Assembly (NCBI GenBank): GCA_951804985.1
Contig: OX638131.1
Coordinates: 42,507,121-42,571,120, forward strand
Direction: 5' to 3'
DNA length: 64,000 nt
Source: Dryomyza anilis
Taxonomy: Eukaryota; Arthropoda; Insecta; Diptera; Dryomyzidae
This document shows positions 20,480 to 31,670 of the stretch, one piece after another; the first letter of the stretch is position 1, and each line of letters opens with the position of its first letter. The position numbers were made by a program, and so were the translations under genes. Under the pieces are notes generated by a model. The model was not told where the DNA came from. It searched no databases and saw only the letters and a program-made list of their open reading frames with translations.

Positions 20480-21308
20480 TATAATTTTTAATTTATTTCA
20501 CTTTTGTTACATAGCTAAATTCAGTAAAATTATAAAATGGTGGTGCTAAATTCCACAATTCTATTTTATGTATAATTTCATCAATAATAATTACACAGTG
20601 CAACATGATATATAGAAAAAAAAACGAAAATATTATTGTTTTTACATACAACGTAATAAACAAAATACATTTTATTGATTTCTTTATTATTCTTTTTTAT
20701 GTGTGGATCTGAGTCGACTTTATTATATAAGGACCCCGTCTTCATTTCTATGGGAAACATTTTGCTTACAAAAGTATAACAGTTTTCTGAAACAATTACT
20801 GAGACACCAGAATTCATTTTTTTCGAATTTGAACAACGAGATATTTGTCGTTGAAAATTTGACATTGTACTTGGATGTGAAATTTTGGTATTTCAAAAAT
20901 ATATTTTTAGGATTGCATTAAAATTAATGAGTTTATCTCAACTCTCTCACTACATACAAAACCATATAAATAATAGTTTTTTAGTCAATAGTAAAAAGTA
21001 TTACTATATTTATTTTTTGTATACTGTTGAATCAATTATTGTCCTATTGACTTCAGAGTGTATGAACAGATTTTGTTAATATTATGAACTACTTTACTAT
21101 TTTCTATTGCATTATTAACTTATTATGCAGACTCGCAGAATTGGGACTTTCCCATTATTTTTAGTATTACCTTAAATAATTTCCGTGAATTCAGGACCAT
21201 GTCCTAAAAACTGTGATTTACATCGTATTACATCTTTCGTATCTACTTGTCTTTATTTGATACGTAAAATAAATGTCGAAACAATCGACTCTGAAAACAG
21301 TAAGGTAT
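20480..21308. other. AT-rich, no gene seen
   Basis: Reading frames here are short, lysine/phenylalanine-rich and lack gene signals. Confidence 0.4.
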
Positions 21309-21311
21309 TTA

Positions 21312-22525
21312 GGGCCCTATTATGATTAGCGAAGCGAATGGTTTTGGCGAAGCGAACGTCCAAAAAGCTATTACGGGTTACATTCGCCAGACTTCATTCG
21401 CCAAAAACGGGAAAGTTAAGCGAACGTAAAAAAACATGCAACACTCTACCGATTTTCATTCGCTTCAAGTATCAAAATCAAGCGAATCAACTGTTCATGT
21501 GACGAATCGGCGAACGTATCTTTATCTATTGTTTTTCAGTTTTTCTTTTGATTCTTATTTTTTTTTTTTTTTGTGCTTTTGTTTATTAGGCTTTTTCTGA
21601 TTTTCAATTTATCTTATCCTTTATTTTTTCTAAAAGGATCTCTATAATTTTGAGTTTTTTTGTGACCTAACTAATAAACGTAAAAAAACAATTTTTTCAC
21701 ACTTTTTATTTTTATTTTAAACTTAACACTAATAAAAGAAATGTCTGGAACTGCTCCGACTGCTGCTGAGGATGCAGCTTGGTTCATCGCGCGAAGTTAT
21801 TTGTGCCACAGGTGAATGCTTCGGAGGACAGACCACCATCACTGTCACTTATTTTAGTCTTACCTCTCGTCGTCGCTCCAGCTTTCTGCACACCGTATTG
21901 GCTTTTGTTTAACGCGCTCTTCTTTGGGCCCATCGTTTTTTTGGAACATTTTTATTATTTTTCTAAACAAGACAGTTCACAGCAGCTGTTTTGAAACTCT
22001 GGGTTTCTTTAAATTAAAATAAAAGAAGTATTGCTCCAAATAAAAAAACTACTTTTTTTAATAAAAAGTATTTATTTGTATGTAATAATAATTTCAATAT
22101 AAACATTTAAAAACATATTTAACTGTAAATTTTAACTAACTTGAATTGTTCCGAAGTTTATTTGGATAATTTTTGATCTTTTATAGACAAAAAATAACAA
22201 AAAACCGAAAAAGTATTATTGTTCTGAATCGAGTTAACGTTTTTTAAACCATAAATTATATTAAATGGTTTTTTAATAAAAGAAAATAGATATTAAGATA
22301 AAAGAGTATCTGTTCTAAAAAAAAGGCAGTACTAAAAGCACGCAACATGATACTATTTTTTGCAACACGGAAATCCGTCATTTGATCTGTCAATATTGAA
22401 AGTGTTGCTTACTTTTAAAACCATAAAAATTAGTACATTCGCCAGTTCATTCGCCAAATTGCGTTCGCTTCGCCAAAGCGTTCGCTTCGCCAAAAGCATT
22501 CGCTTCGCTAATCATAATAGGGCCC
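21312..22525. mobile_element. Harbinger-like element with TTA target duplications
   Basis: A 1,214-bp unit whose ends form a 47-bp inverted repeat with about one mismatch, opening GGGCCCTATTATGATTAGCG. TTA flanks both sides (21309-21311 and 22526-22528). Three-base TWA duplications and GGGCC-type ends fit PIF/Harbinger. Both ends repeat the motif GCGAA(C/T)G. No transposase is seen. A short frame from ATG at 21741 opens MSGTAPTAAEDAAWFIARSY and stops after 24 codons; this may be a relic of an internal gene. Confidence 0.82.
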
Positions 22526-22528
22526 TTA

Positions 22529-22867
22529 GTATATAATTTGTATTTAAGGGAACTTTTGACATAAAGTGACTTAATTAAAACCAATCGTGATTGGAGTAGT
22601 TTCGGTGAAATTATTTTCATCGATAAAATTTTTTTTTGAAAACTTACGGATATATCAAGGTTTAAAGTCGTACAGATTGAGTACATAGCTTAGAAACTAA
22701 AATCCCTTTTTAGAATTTATTCAATGTAGTGTTGATCTGGCACTTGTTACCAGGTCAATTAGGTAAAACTTTGATTTACAACTTTTGGATTAACAATGTA
22801 GAGGTTTTGGTCTGATGTCCTTTGTGCTGTAGGAAACATAGAGTCATTAATGTAGTTCGTCATGAAA
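22529..22867. other. No gene seen
   Basis: AT-rich single-copy DNA between the Harbinger-like element and repeat R1. Confidence 0.4.
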
Positions 22868-23445
22868 TATATTTGTAAAAACCATCCAATGAAATCAAAA
22901 TTCCAATTTTCGAAAAAATCTTTCAAATTTAAATATTTTTACACATTTATTTTTTCAATTACATTGCAATATTATATTTTTTATATTTGAATGACAGTTC
23001 TATTTTTCCCACAAGTTTATTTTTTTATATTTAATAATTTATGTATATTTAAAATCTGTGAAACACTTTTAATATATTTTAAACTTCAATTACTAATATT
23101 ATTAAATGTTACTAAATGTTAGTTTTTTTCTTTAAATTTTTAATTAATTTAATTTAAATTGTTGTAATCGTTGTTGGTCAGATTTCACGTTTTCGAAATA
23201 TCTTGTTTTATTAATTTTATTTAATAATTTTTTATGTATTTTCTGAACGCAATAATTGAAACTCTTTTTCGTGGAGACTACTGTTTTTTCTTGCGTTATT
23301 TGTTCTAAAATTATAAAATATAAGAAGAGCACGCACAACATCTGATTAATACGAATCGTTTGATACCAGTAACATTAAAATCTGTTTAGAAATAAGGCCG
23401 GTTAGTGCAAGAGAAAAAAACACGTTTTGTTTTATTAATATAGAT
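22868..23445 (+). repeat. Dispersed repeat R1, second copy
   Basis: It matches 4556-4990 in order and orientation (TTTGAATGACAGTTCTATTT, TTGTTGTAATCGTTGTTGGT, GCAATAATTGAAACTCTTTT) and ends with ACACGTTTTGTTTTATTAAT without the DINE that interrupts the first copy. Confidence 0.65.
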
Positions 23446-23449
23446 TACA

Positions 23450-25430
23450 GAGTGCGGCAAATGGCACTTTTTCTAATTGAACTCCGATTTGCTTTTATAT
23501 TGAGCTTCTATGTGGTCTACCGATAAAAAGTGTAGTATAAACTTATACCCCTTCATGTCTGGGTTAGGCGTTATGACGTCCTAAAGGGTTCAAAGGATAA
23601 ACAATATAGTTCGGCATTTTGTAGCGAAATGGTTCATAGAACGTTTTTGATGTCTAAGGAGCGATCATCCTAGGATGATTTCCACTAAACACTTTAAGTA
23701 TGTATCTTTTGCAAATTTTGAGTTTTCTATTGCCTATAACTCGCAAACTAAGTTTTTCACGTAAAGTAAAATTTTGTATTTAAGCGCAATGTTTTCCGTA
23801 TCTAATGCGGAAAACGTATTTTCATTTTTGTCATTGGGTAGATTATTAAAAAATTTATATGAGCCAAACTACGAAAAAACAAAAAGTGCTATATCTCAAA
23901 AACTAAAGCTAATAATAAAAAACCGATGCAATTTTCGGAATCAGCGCCACAATTTTAACTAAAAATTTATGCAATTTTCAATGCACTAAAATAATTGTAA
24001 TAATATATTTCTACGACTTTATTCAAAAAAAATTGCAAAAAAAAGTGATCTCCCAAACATAATTTTGCAGGCATTACATATATCTTTGGAGCTTTATGCA
24101 AACAAAAGTATTATTTCATTGCCAAACATTATTATAATAACAGCCAAACATATTTTTGTTTTCATTCAAACATATTTATGTTCAGAATGAATAATTTTCG
24201 GCGTTATTGTTATATATGTTTGAATGTGAAAAACATTTTATTTACATGTAAACATATTTATATTTACATTTAATTTTAATGTAAAAATAGTAAATTTAGT
24301 GCTAAGTAATATCTTCTTTACACAATATTTGTTTTTTTCCTATTTTTAAATAACATTTTTTTATTTATATTTTATAATTATAAACTTAAACTTTTATTTT
24401 ATTTTTATTACACATATTTTATTTATACCTAATAATTTTATTACCATCTATTGTTCCTATTTTGTGTTCAGTACTTTACAGATGGATTGGAAATTTCACA
24501 AACAGCCACTATCTGGTATTAACAGTAATTGGCAAATTCTTCCACCAAAAATAACTTTTGAACTATATGAAAAGTATTAATGTGAGTGTTACTGAGTTCT
24601 AAAAGTAAGCAGAGCTGTTATTTAATTGTGATATCGTAATGCCAAACACACATATAATCAAAATAATGCTATTATTTTTAAATTCGTTGTCACCCAGTAA
24701 CAATCACGAATAAGCAAATACATATAATTCAAAGAACCTTTTATTGACGTTGGGTGTGTTAAATAGCGGAAATATCAATCATACATATATTAATATCTGA
24801 TGAAAAATTTATATTTCTACAGAAACATTAATATAGTAAATTCATGTAAATCCGCGATTAAAGCAATTTATGTTTAAATATCGTATAATAATATTTCAAT
24901 CTGAACAAAATAATATTACACGTTAATTATAATGTAATTAGATTTTACTTCTAATATTTATATAGTGATTTCGAATTACGTTATAATCCGTGTAGTAGTC
25001 TTATATTTCAGAAATAGTACATGGTGGAGAATTTAGTTGTTTAGAGACTCTAGCTCAATTTTAATGATGTATATTTTCCCTTAAGACATTATGATAGTTT
25101 TCTGACTTCTTCTACTGGTTATAACTCCTTAACGAAATTGTTAAAAGAAAACCATTAAAAATAATGGTAAATCGTTAAGATACAAACTCAGTGGAAATCA
25201 TCCTTAGGAAGTTCCCTATAATCGCTCCTTAGACATCAAAAACGTACTATGAACCATTTCGCTACAAAGTGACGAACTATATTGGTTATCCTTTGAACCC
25301 TTCAGGACCCAATAGTGCCTAACGCAGGCGTATAGGGGTATAAGTTGATACTACATTTTTGTTCCACTGACCATAGAGAACGTGTTAATCAAAAAAAAAT
25401 GGAGTTCAAATTTTAGTGCGGCACAGCGTT
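23450..25430. mobile_element. 2-kb element with inverted repeats of about 320 bp
   Basis: The left arm (23450-23765) and right arm (about 25120-25430) pair in inverse: GGTTCATAGAACGTTTTTGA with TCAAAAACGTACTATGAACC, GGGTTCAAAGGATAA with TTATCCTTTGAACCC, and TTGAACTCC with GGAGTTCAA at the tips. The centre holds the CAAACATA repeat. A solitary right end of the same type lies at 29309-29370. No coding region is seen. Confidence 0.75.
24047..24990 (+). repeat. CAAACATA-rich dispersed repeat R2, plus-strand copy
   Basis: It begins near CCAAACATAATTTTGCAGGC and repeats AAACATA / TATGTTT in both orientations, then an AT-rich core, then TTGACGTTGGGTGTGTTAAA. The inverse copy is at 34655-35627 and a short one at 29390-29670. 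It sits inside the 2-kb inverted-repeat element. Confidence 0.75.
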
Positions 25431-25479
25431 ATTCTCATAAAAAACTTAAACCCTATTTTTTAAAAGTTCTCCTAATGAT

Positions 25480-25756
25480 AATAATAATAGTTTGGCACTA
25501 CAGTCCTATAAGAACTTAGGCCGAGCTCTCTCACCATTTTGAGCTATGCGTGTTATATTTTTACTCAATTTGGTGGACCCTACAGTTTATTACCGTATCC
25601 GAACGGCATAGGCAATGTTTTACTCTCGTAGGTTTGCCATTTACTGCCAAGAGGTAGCGCGGTATAGAAAAATGTTTCTATGAAAGAGTCCAGGCTTGAA
25701 CCGGGGACCTTTCGGCTCGCAGTCCAACGCACTAACCACTGAGCTTCCGCGGCTAC
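25480..25756 (-). mobile_element. tRNA-derived SINE, minus strand
   Basis: Inverse of the SINE at 3252: an AATAATAAT tail, GCACTACAGTCCTATAAGAA, box B inverse GGCTTGAACC, and box A inverse TAACCACTGAGCTTCC. AATGAT flanks both sides (25474-25479 and 25757-25762) as the likely target duplication. Confidence 0.85.
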
Positions 25757-25805
25757 AATGATTACTTACTTGCTAATGATTACTTATTTTATATTGATAT
25801 ACTTA

Positions 25806-26485
25806 CAACCAGAAAAATATACCATTAAAATTGGTCAGTAGGACAAAATTGATTCAATTTTAATTGATTTAATAGTATTTTGTAGTATTTAATGTGGTTT
25901 ATGTATTAAAATAATAATTTATCCTATTGACTAATTGATTTTATAGGCTTTCAGCTAGTAATTGTAAATGAGATTTGTGCAATGACATAATATAAAATGG
26001 TAAAAAACTGTAAAGATACACACAGAAAAATCATCTTTTCGAATGAGGTTGGAAGAACGAATAAGTTAGTTGTACCCACTAACTTCATTAGGGTAAATCG
26101 GGTTGTCTACAAATTTGTTGGCGAGACTGAAATATTTGATTTGCGGTTGAAATATTAGCCTATACCATAAAACTGTTCGAACTTGGTTGTAGTCCAAACT
26201 ACAATTCTTTTAATTCTGACAATAAAAACAGATGGTGGAGCGAACCGAATAAGCTGGTTGGGCATAGAGTTGGTTGGCGCAACAAATCTCTATTCTGTGC
26301 GTAGCGATAACGGAATCCTTTCTTAATTTTTAACACTGATTCAAGGAATAAGTATTTTAAATAAATTTTCAAAAAGAAATTTACACGGTATATCACTGAA
26401 TATGTATTTAAGGTATGATCAAGTTTGTCTAAAGTTTGTCTAAACTTTGTCTAAACGAAACTAAATTTTTCGGTATTTCTGTGTT
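25806..26485. repeat. MITE-like AT repeats with a TA|CACACAGAAAAATC terminus
   Basis: ATACCATTAAAATTGGTCAG near 25827 matches the interior of the MITE at 36733. A TA|CACACAGAAAAATC start lies at 26019. Further on, AGTTTGTCTAA repeats three times (26419-26456). Boundaries are uncertain. The visible part of copy 2 ends at the equivalent of 26166. Confidence 0.4.
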
Positions 26486-27618
26486 ACTATTGAATTTAGC
26501 AAATTTTCGGTCATTCTAAATCTGATGGTAGAAAACAGACTATGATTGTCTATTAATTACCGATTTCATAGAATTGCGGTCAAATAATTTAGTTTAGTTT
26601 AAGACAAACTCACACACACTCTTTATACAGAAATTAAATGAACATTTACTATATATTTAATTGAAGAATAAATCATTTTTTAATTCATTTATTACGTAAA
26701 TTTCTTTATTATTTTTATACAATTTTTCCTTACAATACAAAGCACTTAAGTATTTAGTTTGATGTAAAACAAGAAAAATACAATTTGTATTTATTTCATC
26801 CAATGTGCGCGACTCTCCTGCAAACGTGGCAAATTAAAATTCAGATTAGATTTTAAATTACATTTCGCCTTGCCTGTGTCTGGCTGAATCTATCGACGTA
26901 GTACCCATCACCCACCTAAGTAAAACCGCTAAAATCAAATCCGCAATTCATCAGTTCGTCCAAGGCATCTAAGACGCTTTTCAGCGGTATCGGTCTTGAT
27001 TCGTTTCTAATTGTTACTGCTGCTGTCGTTGTTGTGGTGTTTGTGGCCTTCTATTTGCATTGGTTTTGGGCTTATTTGCTGCTCTGGTTGTGTTAATGGC
27101 GTAAAGAACAGCGGAAACGCGAATAAGAAAACCAAGGGCGCCAAAGCAGTTAAGCACAAAAACTTCGCTCAACGTGATTTCGACGATGTTCTTCTGTGAG
27201 CCTTGAGCCACAAGGAGGAGGGTCCGGATTGGGAAGGAGAATTGCTTGGCTGTATGGTTTCTTTTGGCCACGTTTATTGACTGGTGGCAAAAAGAAACAG
27301 ATTATAGACATTAGCAAATTGGCAACTGCTGGAGGGCGCCTATTACAGTGTCTAAAACAACAACAGCAATAAAATGGCGAGAACAACATCAAAAGCAATT
27401 TGCAGCGATAATCTAAACAACTTCCGCTGATTTGTTTGTGATGTTGTTGAAAAAGACGCGGAAGACGCGGTAGACGGAACCAATACAGTAGAACATATCG
27501 AATTATTTGTGCACCTAAATAAATGAATAACAAATTTGTGTAATGTTTTATTTTTTTATTTCACTGTAATTAGTTGAACAAAATTATAGTCAAAAAACCT
27601 AAGATTAATTTGCCTTCA
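26486..27618. other. Single-copy region with a GC-richer patch and possible coding remnant (26950-27500)
   Basis: From about 26994 one frame reads LDSFLIVTAAVVVVVF and continues to YLHWFWAYLLLWLC, a strong membrane-helix signature, then a stop at about 27097 and a basic WRKEQRKRE in the same frame. The next frame over gives NKKTKGAKAVKHKNF and QRDFDDVLL-stop (to about 27199). A splice acceptor-like CGCTTTTCAG precedes it. This may be an exon of a membrane protein, a decayed one, or chance. The remainder shows no gene. Confidence 0.25.
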
Positions 27619-27916
27619 TAGAAAAAAATATTTGACGTAAATATAGCAACCGATATTAATTACATTCATTAATCAATCCAGCAATAAAATTCACTAATTT
27701 AATGAAAACATTTGTTATTCTTCGTTATATAAGCAATTACGTTTGCTAATATGATTATTTGTAATTCAATACAGCAAATAATTTAGTCGGCACAGTTTTA
27801 GCAAATATAATAAGAATAGCAAATGTTTTCATTAAATTAGTGAATTTCATTGGTGGATTGATTAATGAGTGCAATTAATATCGGTTGCTATATTTACGTC
27901 AATTATTTTTTTTGTG
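27619..27916. mobile_element. Foldback MITE with TA|CACARAAAA-type ends
   Basis: The arms of about 105 bp are nearly perfect inverses: TTGACGTAAATATAGCAACC at the left and GGTTGCTATATTTACGTCAA at the right, continuing through CACTAATTTAATGAAAACAT and ATGTTTTCATTAAATTAGTG. The right edge is TTTTTTTTGTG|TA. A related fragment lies at 1-180. Confidence 0.85.
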
Positions 27917-27919
27917 TAT

Positions 27920-29250
27920 TAGACATGTATTGAAACCGTAACCGAAACTGTGACCGCTACCCGTTTAAATCCGTTTCATATTTAAAACCTTTACTGATAT
28001 AGTTATCAGAAATAAACCGGTTTCGTTTTTATAGCGATTTTGTACAAATTATGAAAACAATCAGAAAATATTTATTTTATTCTATAACTTGCTGGACCCG
28101 TGGAGAGCATCGCCCTTGCTAAGTTTTTGTAATTGCAAAACTATATTGTTTTTAAAGATTGGATACATTCAAGCCATCTTGTTTCCTTTTTAGTGCATGT
28201 CAAGGTCGCTGTTTTTCCCGCCCACATTGAACGTAGTAACACACATTCTCCAACTCACATTCTACCTGAACATTACAATTTTTAATATGATTTTGTTACA
28301 ATTTTTACAATTTCGAAAAATACCGTATTAGTGCGCACCTACGTCGGAAAATGAACTCGCTCCAAATTAGGGTTTGGGCTGTACCTTTTCTTGGGAAATA
28401 TTTTATTTTAGAAAATATTATAAGTAAGCTATCCTTCTTAATTAGTTTTCATTAAATTGGTATACAAATTTTGTGCCAATATTTTGTGTTCATGTTTAAA
28501 AAAATATTCCTTTGATTTTTATGTGCTTATTGCTGTGTAAAACAATCGATAACACGAAAAATTATAGATATATCGAAAATCCGATTACATATAATTTTTT
28601 CGCAAACAGTTCAACAAGATTGCTTACTCAAAAATTGTTTTGAATATTATAAATTTCGACTCCTTTGTACATGTTCAACAGCACGTGTTCCCGTTGTTCA
28701 AATTTAAAAAAATTGTGCACACCTTATTTTTTTAGTCCTAATTAACAATCCTTTGCGGTTAGACATGGGTGTTAAAAAATAAGTGAGACTCTAATGTAGA
28801 AGCTCAATAATACAAGACATGTTTAAATGACAGTTAAATCTATGGTTCCAAAAATATAAAATTGTTTGATTGAAACCGATATCCGTTTAAAACCGAAACT
28901 GTAACCGAAACCGTTATACGAAAATCAAAAATAAATTGACATCCAAAACCGATATAAACGGTTTCGGTTTTATACTGGTTTTAAAATGGTATTTAAAAAA
29001 CATAAAACAGACATAAATCAATTATTTTATTTTATATAGATGCTCTAAAGTACAAGACATTTTTAAATGTTTTTAAATAAAATCTGGGATCCCCAAAACT
29101 TCTTGTTGTACAAAAATATGCATATGTTGTTTTTTGAGACAAAATATTTTCCAGAAATTTGTCTGATATTTGTTATTCTTCATTCATTTGTGTTGCGGTA
29201 AATCGAATTGAACACAGGCAACTCCAAGCACAAAATAGACAAAACTATTT
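27920..29250. other. Single-copy region with AAACCGAAACCG-type repeats
   Basis: Degenerate ACCGAAAC / AAACCGTAACCG arrays lie at 27935-28025 and 28865-28985. TAGACATG, similar to a hAT-type tip, occurs at 27926 and 28762, but no matching opposite end was found. No gene is seen. Confidence 0.4.
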
Positions 29251-29251
29251 G

Positions 29252-29298
29252 TTTTTATACCGTACACTAGGAGTGAAAGAGATATTCAACTAAGAATT
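29252..29298 (+). mobile_element. Truncated end of a DINE-1-like element
   Basis: TTTTTATACCGTACACTAGG with AGTGAAAGAGATATTCA matches the sense-strand start of subfamily A. The remainder is absent. Confidence 0.6.
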
Positions 29299-29308
29299 GA
29301 TGTTTTCA

Positions 29309-29370
29309 CTGACGATAGAGAACCTGTAAATAAAAAAAATGGAGTTCAAATTTTAGTGCCGCTCAGTGTA
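29309..29370 (+). repeat. Solitary end of the 2-kb inverted-repeat element
   Basis: CACTGACGATAGAGAACCTG and AATGGAGTTCAAATTTTAGT match the right end of the element at 23450-25430. It lies directly beside an R2 fragment. Confidence 0.6.
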
Positions 29371-29389
29371 ATATAAATGTATTATGGAC

Positions 29390-29670
29390 ATTAAGCACAA
29401 AATTTACTTTTTTTAATAAAAATGAAATGTAAACATTAATATGTGTATATTTAAATAAAATGTTTTTCATATTCAAACATATATATGTTCGCAAGAAAGT
29501 CTATTTTTTATTCATTGAAAACATAATTATGTTTGAAAGAAAACCAAAATATGTTTGGCTGTCATTATAATAATGTTTTGCAATGCAATAATACTTTTGC
29601 CTAGAAAGCTGCAAAGATATTTGTCATGCCTGCATAATTATGTTTGGTAGAGCTTTTTTTGCAGCGTGCA
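29390..29670 (-). repeat. CAAACATA-rich repeat R2, short minus-strand copy
   Basis: AAACATATATATGTTCGCAA, AACATAATTATGTTTGAAAG and TGCATAATTATGTTTGGTAG match the right part of 34655-35627. About two thirds of the repeat is missing. Confidence 0.65.
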
Positions 29671-30194
29671 TATATTGACTATATTAAGTTAGCACAAAAA
29701 AATATTCATCAAATCCTACAAAAATTTGAAATATGTAAAAAAACAAAACGCTAATTCATTTAAATAACACCTAAAAGTTTTATTTAATTTTATATTAGAG
29801 GATTTTCACGTGGCATATATACCACAGGTTCTGTCGCTAATTAGGATTTATTTAAAGCCCCATCAGCTATGGCACATTTCTACAATAAAACTTAGGGTCT
29901 GTATGCTGTCTTTGAAAACACTGAACCATCTAAAAATATATTTGTACGTGTTCAAGGACGTGACAACCACGGTTAGTAGAAAGGAGTACAGCGGAGGCGT
30001 CAAAAGCAGCTGCATGAACAAAAAGTACCTACATAAATATATTAGACGGCGAACCTCTGCATGTAGATTGACGATTAACTAAATCTGTGTCGCAACTCAG
30101 CGCCAGCGAAAACAAACCGGCAGCAGCGCCTAAAAGTATGCCACGCAAAGACAGACACAAAGACAAACCCAAAGACAATATGCTTAGTTTGCTG
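29671..30194. other. Single-copy region, GC-richer after about 29970
   Basis: No gene is supported on the plus strand. The GC-richer part continues into the possible minus-strand exon at 30195-30364 and would be its 3' untranslated sequence. Confidence 0.35.
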
Positions 30195-30364
30195 TTATTT
30201 AGTTTGTTTGGTTGTTGCTGCTGCTTTTGCATTTTTCCCTGAATCTAATGAGGTGCTTCCTACTGCTTGTTTGTCTTTTTTTAGTATTGATTTTTTCCCT
30301 TTTTTTGCAAACTTCCGACAAGTGAAACAAATTATAAACAAAAGAAAACCGTAAACACCGTAAG
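30195..30364 (-). CDS. Possible terminal coding exon of a membrane protein (tentative)
   Basis: On the minus strand an acceptor-like CAACGCCATTGCAG is followed by an open frame of 55 codons ending in TAA. It reads YGVYGFLLFIICFTC (membrane-helix-like), then RKFAKKGKKSILKKDKQ (stop-transfer, Lys-rich), then GSTSLDSGKNAKAAATTKQ and TK-stop. A hydrophobic segment followed by a basic, then polar tail is how many single-pass membrane proteins end. No ATG begins the frame and no upstream exon was identified, so chance is a serious alternative. Confidence 0.2.
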
Positions 30365-30409
30365 CTGCAATGGCGTTGAAAATGTAACTAAATTTTAGCC
30401 GATGCAAAT

Positions 30410-31088
30410 AACAATTTAGGATAGAAAAAATACTGGAAGAAAATAACTATAGTTGGTCGAAGACGACCTTTAAAACGCCATTAATTTGTGCAGACAAAAG
30501 TTCCTTTAAACGCAGTAAAAAAAAAGTGTGTCAAAAAAGATTTTAACATACACGAATGATTTCTAAAACAAATTATGATACAAATAGTTAAACTAGTTAA
30601 CTCGTTTTTCCCAATAAACATCTCACATATCATTCGAGCCTTTCAAAAATTATGAATTATAAAAATTTACAATGGCTGTTCTAAAATAAATGTATTTCAA
30701 ATCGGCATTAATTATAAATCAAATCAGAAATATATGAATTGAAACTATTTAGAAGAAATCCACTTTGAATTTGCTACAACTCGATCCTTTCTGAGTAAAG
30801 AACATTTAAAAACAAAAACCGATAAAAAATTAAGACATAAAACTGGTATTTTAAGTAAATTAAAATATTTCAACTTTTAAAAATGTTAATATGGCATATT
30901 TTATTAAATACAACAGATAGAACAAGTTTTTAATTTGGTTGTTATTTGCAAACAGAAAACTGATTTGTTGCGGTAAATATCCCTGCCGAATTATTCGATA
31001 AAGTAGCAACCTCTTAATTCGTTTGTGGCAACCTCATAGTCTGTAAATACGTGGTTGTGACAACTTCTAATCTGCGATCATGAGTTTG
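30410..31088. other. AT-rich, no gene seen
   Basis: Ordinary single-copy AT-rich DNA up to the target duplication of the hAT-like element. Confidence 0.4.
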
Positions 31089-31096
31089 TGTGAAAC

Positions 31097-31662
31097 TAGA
31101 GATGGACGCGTGCCTGTTTTTGGAACCAGAATCGTTAAAAAAATGTGTTGAACCGGAATTGGAATCGGAACATATATCCAGAACCGGAACAGATATTATA
31201 GTCCCTGTCAGGGAACGCAAAGAACCGGAATCGGAACCGTTATTAAAAATATATGGAACCGGAATCGAAACCCATTTAATTTGTTGGTTGAAACCGGAAT
31301 CGGAACCAAAACCACAATTTTAAAAATCTTAGAACCAGAACTAATATTCCAATAGGTTTTAGTCCCTGTAATAAATAATTCAAAAATTAGGTTTGATACT
31401 GTTTTATTCTTTTCAATACATAAGTAAAACTAAAACAACAGATTTTTAAGGAAAAGTTAAAATACCACGAAATTTTTATTTTCTGAAGCTGGAAGTAAGT
31501 GTTTTTTTTAATTAGGGTAGAAACTATAAAAAAAAAAACTTTAATGGGCGCGTGCCTGATTTTGGACGGGCACGACAGCAACTAGCACGCACGGAGATTT
31601 GCACGCACGAACTCAGATTTGCGGGCGTGACACGAAAAAAGCACTGCACGCGCCCATCTCTA
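31097..31662. mobile_element. hAT-like non-autonomous element with 8-bp target duplication
   Basis: TGTGAAAC flanks both sides (31089-31096 and 31663-31670). The tips TAGAGATGGACGCGTGC and, in inverse, TAGAGATGGGCGCGTGC form a 17-bp inverted repeat. An 8-bp duplication and TAGAGATGGGC tips are typical of hAT elements. Inside are degenerate GGAACCGGAATCGGAACC arrays (31120-31330) and a second GGGCGCGTGCCTGATTTTGG at 31549, a direct repeat of the left end. No transposase is present. Confidence 0.88.
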
Positions 31663-31670
31663 TGTGAAAC

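Larger units (their letters stand above)
1029..26166 (+). repeat. Copy 1 of the large direct duplication (portion matched in this window)
   Basis: This segment recurs in direct orientation at 38850-64000. The match begins at TTTCGGGG (base 1029) and is continuous to the window end. Substitutions noticed, copy 1 to copy 2: G2153-A39974, A2500-T40321, C3306-T41132, A8173-T45999, T12696-A50522, G15038-A52864, A16330-T54156, C20081-T57907 and C24503-A62329. Indels noticed: one extra CAGA unit in copy 2 (near 40585), one extra A (near 40759), a net 11-bp insertion in copy 2 near 62360 with one adjacent base change, and loss of one GTA near 62832. All transposons, target duplications and both genes are shared, so the copying came after those insertions. 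If it is a simple tandem, the full unit runs to 38849. Confidence 0.97.

Noticed and set aside
20581..20865. 94-codon minus-strand frame
   Set aside because: No start context, splice signal or motif; AT-rich composition gives such frames by chance.
27150..27533. 127-codon minus-strand frame
   Set aside because: It is the longest frame in this patch but is Cys/Pro/Arg-rich with no recognisable motif, and overlaps a better plus-strand membrane signature; neither is strong.
31090..31323. Frame with Glu-Pro-Glu-Ser repeats
   Set aside because: It is a read-through of the GGAACCGGAATC array inside the hAT-like element.
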